From: Spinacia oleracea
Taxonomy: Eukaryota > Streptophyta > Magnoliopsida > Caryophyllales > Amaranthaceae
Assembly (NCBI RefSeq): GCF_020520425.1
Contig: NC_079488.1
Location: 8,347,747-8,411,746, forward strand
DNA length: 64,000 bases
Direction: 5' to 3'
Position 1 is the stretch's first letter, and the number at the start of each line of letters is the position of its first letter. The notes under the pieces are model-generated. The model had not been told where the DNA came from and searched no databases. It worked only from the letters and a program-made list of their open reading frames with translations. Below are positions 11,534 through 22,400 of this stretch, one piece after another. The position numbers and the translations under genes were made by a program.

Positions 11534-11773
11534 TAAGAGTCACTTTGAGTTTATTCTAAACACAAGCCACCTGAGCCTTAGAGTTACTCATTTAAAACCT
11601 GAGGCTAAGGCAGGGGCACTATTTCTCTCCCTTAGTTCTCTCTTTTTCTCTCTCCTTCACTGATGATCATATATTATACAATTTGAAAATAGGAATATAT
11701 TATACAGTTTGAAAATAGGAATATTATACAATTCATAATCGTATACGGAGTATTATACAGTTTGAAAAATGAT

Positions 11774-12536
11774 TGTAAACACAAATTTACGAGTCTGCAA
11801 AAATAACAGAATCAAAATAAAGTGAACAAAATATATTTTATTGATTTTTGAAGTTTCTGGGTACAATCTCTAATATTTTCTCCTCTGATTCGATCTCCAC
11901 TTTGTATTTGAATTGGTTGACGGACTGGATTGATTTGTACTTGAATGAGGGCCTTCGTGCTTGATCTCGTTCAAGAATGTTGATGTAGAAATAGAACGGC
12001 ACGTTAGTTTTGTATGCTTGTTGTTCTTCTTCCACCGGGATTATTTGATGTTGATTTGATGTTGCTCACGAACTGGCTTGATCTTCTTGAATAAGGGCCT
12101 CCGGGCTTGATCTCGTCCAAGGTCGATCTTCTAGAATGGAACGACACGTCGATTTGAATGCTGGATGTTCTTCTTCTAGGGAGAGAGTTGTGACTTGACT
12201 GGCAGGGAGAGATTTGAGATTTTTAGGTTTTGCCGTCAGTTTCTCCTCCTCCCGAAATGAGGTAAAGTACTCTATTTATAAAATGAGAAAGCTTTTAGGG
12301 TTTTGTTGTACATTGGGCCTTTTTATCTGGACTTGGCTGCAATGACCCATTTATAACAGTTTTGACCCATTTATAAACGGGTTTGAATAAAATAATTAAA
12401 ATAGGCTAATTTAATTTGTTCACCCAAATTAATGAATTTTAATTGACCGTCAAATAATTAATTACCGAGTCAATGCTTTGACTTTTAACCCGAATTATAT
12501 CCAACGTGGCACGTTAACAAATTTTTCGTGCCTACA
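11774..12536 (-). repeat. 3' LTR of the gag-only element (763 bp)
   Basis: It shares both ends with the LTR at 19895-20455 but is about 200 bp longer. The excess comes largely from an internal duplication: a block containing GGGCTTGATCTCG and TTGTTCTTCTTC is present twice (about 11947-12030 and 12098-12180). Confidence 0.8.
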
Positions 12537-13072
12537 AATTGCCCCCTTAAAACTAAGTCACGTACACATTTTGAGTGTTTACTCGTAATTGAGTCTCAAT
12601 AACTCCTTTTCTAATTGGAACTTGTACAACCCAAAACTTGTTGAGTTAATCGATTTTTTTTTTCCAAAAGGGTACTCATAACTCATAAGCTGAATATTGG
12701 TCTAGACTCCTTGTAGGCTGTAGCAATCAAGGTACGAAGTTAGAAACTTCATATCTGATACAAATATACAATGCAGCGTCTTTCTTCTTAATTTTCATCA
12801 AGATAATGTTTATCTTAATTGCTTTTACAAATAAAATAAGAGTCCTTGCTTGCTGCAACCTCACGGCAAAGTCTACACTTTTGAAGATATAATTAATTTG
12901 TTAATAAAATATATCCTGTTTTTGGAGTTTTACATTGTGCGACCTTCTTGGAGTATCACTATTGTAGTATTGTACCCATGTTTTTCTTTTTTGTTTTGAT
13001 TTGTTGCAGGTTTATCACTATGGAGAAGCAGCACGGCAACCTTATATTGCCTCGACACCATTTGTTGGGTGT
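12537..13072. other. Interior of the gag-only element next to its 3' LTR
   Basis: Contains the minus-strand polypurine tract at its left edge. No coding frame is recognised. It ends at the CCATT target site of the nested TRIM/LARD. Confidence 0.5.
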
Positions 13073-13370
13073 TAAAATGGGCCCACCATTTTAACCCAAA
13101 AGCCAATAAAACCCACTCAAGCCCAATATCCCTTACAAGGCCTCAAAGGCCCAACAAAGGCACTATATATACCCCTCAAAGGGCAAGGTAAAGGGGTCAT
13201 TCTCTAACCCTAGAGAAGCCACCCTACTCTCTCTCCCCTAAACACCTCATTTTATACATCAATTGTACTGACTTGAGCGTCGGAGGCTCCGCCTCGGGGA
13301 CCCCCCTTGGCCCGGAGTTCATCTTGCAGGCACCGTACGTGATCGGAACTCAAGACATCAAGGAGCTTCC
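13073..13370 (+). repeat. Left LTR of the nested element (3' end eroded)
   Basis: Matches 15444 onward with only a few differences: one G in TGTTGGG, one G/A in TACTGACTT, and one C in the run of Cs. Contains a TATATATA box about 80 bases into the element and the block GCGTCGGAGGCTCCGCCTCG. Similarity fades near CATCAAGGA. Confidence 0.75.
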
Positions 13371-14734
13371 TCAATACATAGTCCAAACCCATGCCTACCA
13401 AGTGTTTGATAAAATGCTTCAAAGACCGATTACAGATGAAAACTCACCTCCCGAGCTCAATGCCGAAGCTCATTGCCGAGGCAAGTACATGGAAATCCGA
13501 AGTTGACCCGCCGAGGCTAACTCGTCCGAAGGTGGAGCCACGGTCCGAGCCTGCACTCCCGGGGCTAAACTCCGTACCTGAAGGTTGATGACAGGGTCAC
13601 CAGCATAAAAGCTCAGTACTGAACATGTAAGCTCATTGCCAAAGCCAGCAGTTCCCGAGCTAAATGCCAAAGCTCAATGCCGAGGCCAGTCTCCCGGGCA
13701 TTCCGAGCTCAATGCCGAAGCTCCAGAAGCAAGGCCGAAGATCTCGAGCAGTGCCGAACAGCAGTGCCGAAACTCCAAGTCGAGCTTAGGGCCGAAGTTC
13801 CCGAGCAGTCACAAAGCTCCCGAGCAATGCCAGACAGTAGCCTAGCCTTGGTTGATAATGAAGGTAATATCAACCCAGCATCAAGAAAGCATACTAAATT
13901 GCTGAAAAAACATGAGTTTCAGCATTCTGAGATCGACCGCCGGGGCAGACCACCGAGGTTCAGGCACCGAAGTTGACCATTCGAAGTCAATCACCAAAAT
14001 CTGCCTGAAATAATGAGGAACTGTATTTATCATTCCTAAGTTCATTTCTCTGAAAAGCGATGCATATCTATTCACCAAGATATTTCTATCTTCAATGAGT
14101 GTTGTGATATCAAGCATGAGCGGTGGCAATGGTTTGTGATATCAAAATGAGCGGTGGTAATGATTTGTGATTTATGACAAAAACGAGGTGGCTATCAAGA
14201 GGATCCTGTGGTTATACATACCTCTGTCATCTTTATCAAAAAAATAATAATTTCTTACTTTTGGATTATTTGGTGACATAATTAGTCACAAATAAATGAA
14301 AGTAAAAGTCAAAGGGATCCAAGCAGCAAGCCAAATCTCATTTGCCGACTATATTAAATTGGTGTTAGCTCATGCATGATCCATCTATACATTTACCCAA
14401 GTGGATGCTACATAAGTGGATGTCATTCGCTTGAATTCATCCGACTACAAAGCTAAGTCTTCTATTTATTTAAGTTTTGTACTTTATATTTTGTCAGCAT
14501 ATATAATTTACTTGACTTGATAGATTTGGTAAAATGCTAATATTCTTGGGAACTTAATTTGACAGACATTGTCTAACAATAAGTCATTTTGCAAGAGCAT
14601 ACACCTCAAATTGTTCATGATGTTCAAAACGAATTATAAATTCATGTTTGACAAACATAAATACATCAAATATTGAAGATCAAAATTGTGTAGCAAGTCT
14701 CCGAACAAGTCTACGGATTTGAAAGAAGACTAAA

Positions 14735-15190
14735 AAACCGCTCCGAGATTACAACTCGAACCGATGTTACAATCCGAGCCGATTTTAGAAGCACGTTCTT
14801 GAACAGATCTCCGGATTTGAAGAACGAGGTTAAAAATCGCTCAAAGATTACAACTCGAATCGATGTTACAATCCGAGCCGAAGGTAAAAAGCCGCTCCGA
14901 GATTACAACTCGAACCGATGTTACAATCCGAGCCGATTTCAGAAGCACGTTCTTAAACAGATCTCCGGATTTAAAGAACGAGGTTAAAAATCGCTCAAAG
15001 ATTACAACTCGAATCGATGTTACAATCCGAGCCGAAGGTAAAAAGCCGCTCCGAGATTACAACTCGAACTGATGTTACAATCCGAGCCGATTTTAGAAGC
15101 ACGTTCTTAAACAGATCTCCGGATTTGAAGAGCGAGGTTAAAAATCGCTCCGAGATTACAACTCGAATCGATGTTACAGTCCGAGCCGAA
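14735..15190 (+). repeat. 154-bp minisatellite inside the nested element
   Basis: A unit containing GATTACAACTCGAACCGATG, AGAAGCACGTTCTT and CTCCGGATTTGAAGA repeats about three times with a period of 154 bases. Each unit itself contains two related halves (GATTACAACTCGAA.CGATGTTACA). Confidence 0.85.
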
Positions 15191-15360
15191 GGTAAAATCC
15201 GAAGGATAAAACCGAGCCGAAGGTAAAAATCCGAAGGATAAAACCGAGCCGAAGGTAAAAATCCGAAGGTAAAAATCCGAAGGTAAAAATCCGAAGGTAA
15301 AATCCGAGCCGAGATTACAACTCGAACCGATGTTACAATCCGAGTCGAGGTTAAAATTCT
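15190..15360 (+). repeat. Short CCGAAGGTAAAA tandem repeats
   Basis: The word CCGAAGGTAAAAAT(C) repeats many times, with one GATTACAACTCGAACCGATG block at the end. It looks like a degenerate extension of the 154-bp array. Confidence 0.75.
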
Positions 15361-15443
15361 GAGCTGAAATTGACTTTCACTTGGAAGTGATCAAAATCAA
15401 AACCCAACCCATTTTTCAAATAGAATTGGGCCTGGGGGGCATT

Positions 15444-15777
15444 TGTTGGGGTGTTAAAATGGGCCCACCATTTTAACCCAAAAGCCAATAAAACCCACTC
15501 AAGCCCAATATCCCTTACAAGGCCTCAAAGGCCCAACAAAGGCACTATATATACCCCTCAAAGGGCAAGGTAAAGGGGTCATTCTCTAACCCTAGAGAAG
15601 CCACCCTACTCTCTCTCCCCTAAACACCTCATTTTATACATCAATTGTACTAACTTGAGCGTCGGAGGCTCCGCCTCGGGGACCCCCCCTTGGCCCGGAG
15701 TTCATCTTGCAGGCACCGTACGTGATCGGAACTCAAGACATCAAGGACGCTCCTTCCATCGTTTCAACCCCGGAACA
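15444..15777 (+). repeat. Right LTR of the nested element (334 bp)
   Basis: Starts TGTTGGGGTG directly after the polypurine tract and ends ACA before the CCATT target duplication. Confidence 0.8.
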
Positions 15778-16560
15778 CCATTTAATGAGACCCGATTGAA
15801 GGTTGGCGCAATACAACTAGTGCTTCCACTTCTACGAGCCATAAATACTCCATGTCATGCCATGGTATGGTGGGAGAAGGGTGAGAGGCCATGCATCTTC
15901 TGTTTGAACGTCCGCGTTCACCGTCCTAGAGTCCGAGAGGAGCTCTGAGTCCGTATTTGTTTGAGCCCCGTGTTCACCGTCCTAGAGTCCGAGAGGAGCT
16001 CTGAGTCTGTGCTTGTTTCAACGTCCACGCTCACCGTCCTAGAGTCCGAGAGGAGCTCTGAGTCATTTCTTGCTGGGCGATGGCCTGGCTTCGTGCTGGG
16101 CCTTCGTCCGGCAGGCCTCGTCCGATGCTTATTCGTACAATACGCTTCCGATAAAATTCCCGGTTTTCGGAATTCATTTCCGATACGAACAATATTTAAT
16201 ATTTCCGATTCCGGAATTAATTTCCGTTTCGAACAAATATTTAATATTTCCGTTTCCGGAATTATTTTCCGATTCCGATAATATTTCCGATTCTGACAAT
16301 ATTTCCGTTTCCAGCAATATTTCCGATTCCGGCAATATTTCCGATTCCGGCAATATTTCCGATTCTGACAATATTTCCGTTTCCGGCAATATTTCCGATT
16401 CTGACAATATTTCCGTTTCCGGCTCTGAGTCTGTGCTTGTTTCAACGTCCACGCTCACCGTCCTAGAGTCCGAGAGGAGCTCTGAGTCCGTGCTTGTTTG
16501 AACGTCCGCGTTCACCGTCCTAGAGTCCGAGAGGAGCTCTGAGTCCGTGCTGCCGACTAT
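15778..16560 (+). repeat. 57-58 bp minisatellite of the gag-only element, interrupted
   Basis: The core GTCCTAGAGTCCGAGAGGAG followed by CTCTGAGTC occurs at about 15922, 15979, 16036, 16459 and 16517. Between the third and fourth copies (16065-16421) lies a foreign segment rich in TTTCCG..TTCCGG words. It is the reverse complement of part of the LTR seen complete at 32117-33552. Confidence 0.85.
16065..16421 (-). mobile_element. Fragment of the solo-LTR family inside the minisatellite
   Basis: Reverse-complement similarity to about 32480-32830: GGAATTAATTTCCGTTTCGA, GAACAAATATTTAATATTTC and the downstream GC-rich GGCCTTCGTC / CGTGCTGGGCC part all match. CTCTGAGTC lies on both sides, but since it belongs to the array unit it does not prove a target duplication. 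Confidence 0.7.
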
Positions 16561-16621
16561 CCGCAGGAGGAGCTGTTTAAAAACACGAAAGAAGAATAAC
16601 CCAGTGGAGATCAACACCGAA

Positions 16622-18622
16622 CCATTGTCGTCGAATAGTCCATGAAGGAGCTATCCTTGAGCAATTGTTCTTGTCCCTGGTGTACTATCCTTGTTCTTGG
16701 AAGACCGTAGAAACTAGAAAGAGCAGTTCGTGAGTCCGTGAAGGAGCGTCGCTGCTACTGTTGTTGGGGGTCACACTACCTTACACCGAGCATTACTACG
16801 GAGGCTAGGTATAACTTGAACTGAGTTGTTTCGATTTCCATGGTGTTTATTTGAAACCTCTATCTCTGCTTTCTTTCGTTTCATGGAGACCTTGCTTTTT
16901 GTTTGTTCTTTTACAGCAACATGTTATAGGTGATAAATGCCTTCATTAATATGCCAAACAAAATTTGTCTTTCTCCTTACCTGTTTTACGTGAGCTAGTA
17001 CCTCTCTTTTTTTTCTTTTTTTTTTTTTTTTATTTTTATTATTGTTCATAATGATGGGTGAATGGTGATGCCTTGATGGTGGTCCAACTCCCAAGGAAAC
17101 TTGTCTTATACCTATTCACGTAGCTTATTTGATGGAGTATTAACTTTTGATATACAAAAGACAATTTTTTTTTATTTTGATAATCAAGGCATTATCACAC
17201 ATCCCGTTTTTCTTTTAGCAGCTTCAAATGCATTTTACTTGATACGAAGCATTTTTTTTATGCCATTATATCAAATAAGGTTCCCTTGTTGACTTCAGTC
17301 ATTAAGCTTGATCGTACTTGAATCAAAATATCTCATATTTTTGCATTGTTAAGCACGCACTAACTTGAAATATTTTATGTATTTTGTAGGAATAAAATAA
17401 ACATGTTTTATTTCAAATATCGTGATACTCCTACAGAAGAGGCATTGTCACTCATAGAAGATGCTAATGTGGTAGATGGAAGACACTTTCGTTCGTTTCC
17501 TCCTGTGATCGGTCCTTTTGCAAAAATCAATCATAGTACGTACGCAGTTCTTAAGCCCTGTCCTTCTAGACGCTTTCTATGCATTTGTCCCGCAAAGAAA
17601 CAAAATGGAGGTCCAACTCATATCCTTGATGTCGATGAGAGATTTGGTGCTTAATTGGAAGCTTACTCCAAATCTTGATATTTGAAATATTGAGTTGATC
17701 CCGGTGTTGAAGAATTTTGGTTGAAGCTTGGTGCATACATCTTTCTCCAATATTTACATTCAACCTTTGGGCTCCATGGTGCTTGATGACTTCTCTTCAA
17801 GATAATTTGGTGAAGTTTTGGTGATTTTGTGATGGTGTCTGGCGGCTTTCTCCGTCCTTCAATTTAGTTCTTTTGCAAATTTCTGGTGCTTGGAAGCTTT
17901 CTCCAGATCGCAATGTCGTTTTCGGAAACCCCTGGTGCTTGGAAGCTTTCTCCTGATCTTTGGATCAAGGTGTTTGGTGCTTTTGTCCAAGAAATTTGAC
18001 GATTCTTTCAGATCTTCAAGAAAATTTGATGAATCTTTGGCCCTTTTGAGCTTTGATACTTGATGGTGCTTGGAAGCTTTCTCCATCCTTCACTGTAGTT
18101 GAACCTCTGGTGTGCTTCGAAGCTTTCTCCAGACTTCAAGTAAATGACGACAAACTTTTGGATCATCATTTGACAAAATTAATTTTTGAAGACAAAGTAA
18201 AACAATTTGATTTTTTTTTTTTACTCATGTCTCCGCCATCATACTTTGTTTTACAAACATTTGGTGTTTTAAAAGAACATTTGTAATCCTTTGAGTTTTT
18301 TTTTTTTTTTTTTGTTTCTGGAATACAATTTCAAATTATGCTCCAAAAATATTTTCAAATTTTTTGATATGGCTGCCCTTGAAATTTTTCATTATCCAAG
18401 ATGCCTACGTACCAAAATAAGTGATTTTTTTTCTTCACTTTTTTTTTTGGATCAAGCCAAACGTAGTTCAAAAAATTTTGCAAAACTTTTTTTTGTTATG
18501 TAGTTTAGGCTCGTGCTTAGGAGCTTTGAGGACGATATTTTTCACCTTTGCCCCCAGGATCATGGTTGAAACTTCTTGCAGACTTGTGGACCAAAATCGT
18601 CGAAGTCTCAACAAACGCCCGA
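16622..18622. other. Non-coding 3' half of the gag-only element
   Basis: Where a pol gene would lie there is none. About 17650-18130 repeats the phrase TGGTGCTTGGAAGCTTTCTCC several times at irregular spacing. 16990-17040 and 18297-18310 are T-rich runs. A plus-strand open frame of 83 codons at 17403-17654 resembles no family I know. Confidence 0.5.
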
Positions 18623-19804
18623 CTAATCGGATTTTTCTTCATGATTGGCTATCGCAACCTCCATTTCGTGAGCTTGAGATGCCAAATCCCGAAATGTTTT
18701 GGGCTTCATTCCTTGCAAGATATAAACCAAGTCCCAATGCATGCCTTGGATGCACATGTCAATTGCAGAAGTTTCGCGCAAATGATCCTTGCATTGAAGA
18801 CTTAGTGTCCGCCAGCGATCGATGTATTCCACGACCGGTTTATCCTCCAACTGGTTTGTTTGTGTCAACTCCAGCATGCTGACAATACGACGAGTGTTGA
18901 TGAAGCGATTCAGGAACAATTCTTCCATTTGGTCCCAGCTATCAATGTATCCAGATTCTAATTCGTCGGCATAACAATCGAAGGCAACTTCTTTTAGCGA
19001 TCGAACAAACTGTTTCACGAGCAAGTCTCCTTCGGTGCCTGCGCTATTACACGTTTCAATAAAATGTGCAACATGTTGCTTCGGATTGTCTTTTCCATCA
19101 AACTGCATGAATTTTGGAGGTTGATAAGCGTCAGGCATCTCCAATGCATCAATCCTTTTTGTGTACGGTTTGATGTAATGACCACTTTCGCCAGGATCTA
19201 CGCCAAGTTGATGTTTGATAGTTTTGGCTATCATATCTTGAATTTGACGTAAGTAGAACGAATCACCATGGGGATTTCTTCTCCTTCTTGGCTTGGACTT
19301 CACAGTCGATTTAGATTCGTCGCTTTTGCCTTCACTTTCGGTTTCACCATTTTCATATGATGCACCAATTGGACGTTTTTCAAGTTTCTTCGTCAAATTG
19401 GCAAGTTGTTCGTCTTGACGTTTGATTTGGGCTTCCTGTTTCTTGCCATCCTTGACGAGTTTTCCAAGGACTTTCTTCATATTTGCCAATTCTTCCTCGA
19501 TGGTGTTTGCTTCAATCGTCATGACATTTACAACGACAACGGTTATTGCTCTATTGCTTGGCTCCAGTGACGGACCCTGGACCGCTCCGTTGCTTGGCTC
19601 CTGTAACGGACTTTGGAATGCTCCATCGCTTGGATCTTGTACCGGACTTGGGATCTCTCCATCGCTTACCTCATGCAACGGACCTTGGATTGATGTCGAA
19701 GAAAAGGACTGGTTGCTTTTGTAGTCTCCTTCTAGATTGAAGATTTGATTAGCAGATATGGATTTCATCAACGCCATTATGGCTGGATTTTCTTGCTTCA
19801 TCAT
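18623..19804 (-). CDS. Retrotransposon Gag polyprotein (capsid)
   Basis: A clean minus-strand frame encodes the Gag protein that would package the retroelement RNA. The first third is Ser/Gln-rich and repetitive (several GPSLEPSN-like units). A coiled-coil-like basic/acidic stretch follows (N-M-K-K-V-L-G-K-L-V-K-D-G-K-K). Then comes the retrotransposon gag domain with F-D-G-K-D-N-P-K-Q-H, F-V-R-S-L-K, and W-D-Q-M-E-E-L-F-L-N-R-F. No CCHC zinc knuckle and no protease are fused to it. The frame is open upstream to 19936, but that Met lies inside the LTR. I therefore chose the Met-Met at 19804, giving 393 aa. The intact frame without pol suggests that Gag, or only the RNA, is used with enzymes from a partner element; that is inference. 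Confidence 0.75.
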   Translation of the reverse strand: MMKQENPAIMALMKSISANQIFNLEGDYKSNQSFSSTSIQGPLHEVSDGEIPSPVQDPSDGAFQSPLQEPSNGAVQGPSLEPSNRAITVVVVNVMTIEANTIEEELANMKKVLGKLVKDGKKQEAQIKRQDEQLANLTKKLEKRPIGASYENGETESEGKSDESKSTVKSKPRRRRNPHGDSFYLRQIQDMIAKTIKHQLGVDPGESGHYIKPYTKRIDALEMPDAYQPPKFMQFDGKDNPKQHVAHFIETCNSAGTEGDLLVKQFVRSLKEVAFDCYADELESGYIDSWDQMEELFLNRFINTRRIVSMLELTQTNQLEDKPVVEYIDRWRTLSLQCKDHLRETSAIDMCIQGMHWDLVYILQGMKPKTFRDLASQAHEMEVAIANHEEKSD

Positions 19805-19894
19805 TCTTCGATTTGCACCTTGGAGGTTCTTCAGTATTTTGATTTGCGGAGAAAAAGATGAGAGGTAGAAATCGTCCCACCGAGCGTGCCAAAT

Positions 19895-20455
19895 TGTAAA
19901 CACAAATTTACGAGTCTGCAAAAATAACAGAATCAAAATAATGTGAACAAAATAATTTTTTTGATTTTTGATGAATTTGGGTACAATCTCTAATGTGTTT
20001 ATCCACTTATTCGATCTCTACAACCGTAAGAACTTGTTTTGTCAGACGTCTTGAACGAGGGCCACCGGGCTTGATCTCTTTCGATTACGTAGTATGGAGG
20101 TAGAACGGCTTTTGTGCTTGTTGTTCTTCTTCCACCGAGATTTGATGTCAGACTTGTGTGCTTGGAAGCAGTCTTAGGGTTTTCTGAATATTACGTTCCG
20201 TCCGCCAAAAGACTTAGAGAGAACTTTTTATATCCTCTTCTTAGGTTTAGGGTTTTATCTTTTATGGATCAATGGGCCTTTTACTTAAGCTCATTTAAAT
20301 AACCCACTTTTATTAAATGAACGTCATTTGATTAAGATGGGCCTATTTGATTTATAACCCAAATTTATCTGACATTTAAATAATAAAAAGTCAACATTTG
20401 ACTTTTTCGGGACAAGAAGGATGATGCGGCATTTATCACATTTTTAATGCCTACA
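19895..20455 (-). repeat. 5' LTR of the gag-only element (561 bp)
   Basis: On the minus strand it runs TGTAGG...GTTTACA. It is shorter than the 3' LTR because it lacks that copy's internal duplication. It is followed inside by the primer-binding-site-like GGCACGCTCGGTGGGAC. Confidence 0.8.
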
Positions 20456-20930
20456 ATGATCATATATTATACAGTTTGAAAATAGGAATATTATACAATT
20501 CAACAAAATCATGCGATTATTTTTTATCATTAGACAAAGAATGTGAAATCAATCTGATGTATTTACCTTGATTGGAGTTTTTTTTGACCTGATTATGAAA
20601 TCAGAAGATTCAAAGCTAGCTGTTGAATTCGCCTCCACTGATTTTGTTGATTTTAATATGTAGAACTTCGAAGATTTCTCCGAATTTACTTTTAATCAGT
20701 AATTCGATTTTGGGATCTGATGATTTTGAGTTATGATTTAGGTTTTGGACTGCGATTGTCCTCGAGAATTTTCCTCGGTTTCAAAGTTTTAATGCTTGGG
20801 GTTGAAGTGTTGAACATGGACATTGGCGGGATTAGTCTCACTATACGGAAGAATTGATCAAATTTTGGGCCGGGCCGGACTTTAACACAAAAACTTATGT
20901 CCAAATTTATAAATTTGGTGCAGTTTTTTG

Positions 20931-22400
20931 CAATCGCTAACTGCTGTACCCGGGTACAGCCAGCTCTGGCTGTACCACCAAAAACGACGCGCTCATATTG
21001 TTTGTTCATTCTTGTCGACTGTTTGTTCTTTTTTATTGTACTGTTTGTTCATTCTTATTGTACTGTTTGTTCTTTCTTGTTGTACTGTTTGTTCTTTCAT
21101 GTTGTTTTTTAAATTCATCATCAAATTTTCATAATTGTTGTATTTTTTGTTCTTTCTTCTGGAATTTTATGTTCTTTTTTATATTGTTTGTTCTTTCTTG
21201 TTTATTTGTTTGTTTATAATAATCATATGGTCAATGTTCATAATTAAACTCTTCATTAATCTTTTATTCTTTCTTTTTGTATTGTTTGTTCTTTCTTGTT
21301 GTACTGTTTGTTCTTTCTTGTTGTTTTTTAAATTCATTCATCAAACTTATTGTTGTATTGTTTGTTCTTTCATGTTGGCTTTAAAATTCATCATAAAATT
21401 GTTCATAATTGTTGTATTGTTTGTTTTTTTTTTCTGGAATTTTATGTTCTTTTTTATATTGTTTGTTCTTTTTTGTTGAGTTATTTGTTCTTTCTTGTTT
21501 ATTTGTTTGTTCACAATAAATGTATGGTTAATGTTCATAATGAAATTGTTCACTTCATTGGTCTTTTATGTTTTTACAAGCGCCTATATTGTTTATTTCC
21601 AAATAAATAAATAAATGTTCATTTCCAAATTAGTAAATGTTCATTCCAAATAAATAAATAAATGTTCATTTCAGAAATAGTAAATGTTCATTTCCGAAAT
21701 AGTAAATGTTCATTTTTGTAGTTTATTTCCAAATAAATAAATAAATGTTCATTTCCAAAATAGCAAATGTTCATTCCAAATAAATAAATAAATGTTCATT
21801 TCCGAAATAGTAAATGTTCATTTTTGTACCAGTATTTGTTCTTTTTGTTGTATTGTTTGTTCTTTCATGTTGGCTTTAAAATTCATCATAAAATTGTTCA
21901 TAATTGTTGTATTGGTTGTTTTTTTTCTGGAATTTTATGTTCTTTTTTATATTGTTTGTTCTTTTTTGTTGAATTATTTGTTATTTCTTGTTTATTTGTT
22001 TGTTCACAATAAATATATGGTTAATGTTCATAATGAAATTGTTCACTTCATTGGTCTTTTATGTTTTTACAAGCACCTATATTGTTTATTTCCAAATAAA
22101 TAAATAAATGTTAATTTCCAAAATAGTAAATGTTCATTCCAAATAAATAAATAAATGTTCATTTCCGAAATAGTAAATGTTCATTTTTGTAGTTTATTTC
22201 CAAATAAATAAATAAATGTTCATTTCCAAAATAGTAAATGTTCATTCCAAATAAATAAATAAATGTTCATTTCCGAAATAGTAAATGACCATTTTTGTAC
22301 CAGTATTATGTTCATTTTAAACAACACAAAACGACATCGTTTTGGATGGGGGTACAGCCAGCTATGGCTGTACCAGGGTATAGCAAAAAAATTGCGGTTT
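20931..22400. mobile_element. Foldback-ended element filled with TTTGTTCTTTCTTG repeats
   Basis: Each end carries a GTACAGCCAGC-centred palindrome: GGTACAGCCAGCTCTGGCTG at 20953 and GGTACAGCCAGCTATGGCTG at 22351. These lie inside longer imperfect inverted repeats that also include TTTTTTGCAAT / ATTGC and AAAACGACG / CGTTTTG. The interior (20990-22310) is almost wholly low-complexity: TTTGTTCTTTCTTGTTGTAC-like units, then AAATAAATAAATAAATGTTC units. No transposase is present. The exact outer ends and target duplication could not be fixed. Confidence 0.65.
21340..22310. repeat. About 495-bp tandem duplication within the foldback element
   Basis: The block starting TGTTGTATTGTTTGTTCTTT, through CATGTTGGCTTTAAAATTC, to the AAATAAATAAATAAATGTTC arrays occurs at about 21350-21840 and again at about 21845-22300 with few changes. 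Confidence 0.75.

Larger units (their letters stand above)
13073..15777 (+). mobile_element. Nested TRIM/LARD-like element with near-identical terminal repeats
   Basis: Terminal repeats begin TGTTGGG(G)TGTTAAAATGG, share about 290 bp almost base for base, and the right one ends GGAACA. The element is flanked by CCATT at 13068-13072 and 15778-15782. A polypurine tract (GGGCCTGGGGGGCATT) precedes the right LTR, fixing plus orientation. The interior holds no retroviral frame, only repeats. The 3' end of the left LTR does not match the right one beyond about 13370 and no primer-binding site is evident, which suggests a deletion there. The near-identity of the LTRs indicates a recent insertion, later than the host element. 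Confidence 0.8.
11774..20455 (-). mobile_element. Ty3-type LTR retrotransposon, gag only, with nested insertion
   Basis: The element begins and ends with LTRs of the TGTAAACACAAATTTACG...CCTACA type and is flanked by the 5-bp duplication ATGAT at 11769-11773 and 20456-20460. Read on the minus strand, the 5' LTR is 20455-19895. Just inside it is a primer-binding-site-like TTTGGCACGCTCGGTGGGAC, then a gag frame. A purine-rich tract AAGGGGGCAATT (12537-12548) abuts the 3' LTR. No protease, reverse transcriptase, RNase H or integrase frame is visible between gag and the 3' LTR, so the element is non-autonomous. A second LTR element is nested within it at 13073-15777. Confidence 0.85.

Noticed and set aside
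14735..15190. Regularly spaced repeats that could suggest a CRISPR-like array
   Set aside because: The 154-bp units have no unique spacers, lie inside an LTR element, and the genome is eukaryotic.
16070..16617. Long frames of 143-175 codons on both strands rich in S-D-N-I or N-R-K-Y-C
   Set aside because: They are readings of TTTCCGATTCCGG-type repeats and the 57-bp array, open in several frames at once.
20897..22103. Hydrophobic frames resembling membrane proteins (F-L-L-Y-C-L-F-I-L)
   Set aside because: Products of TTTGTTCTTTCTTG repeats; open in all plus frames.
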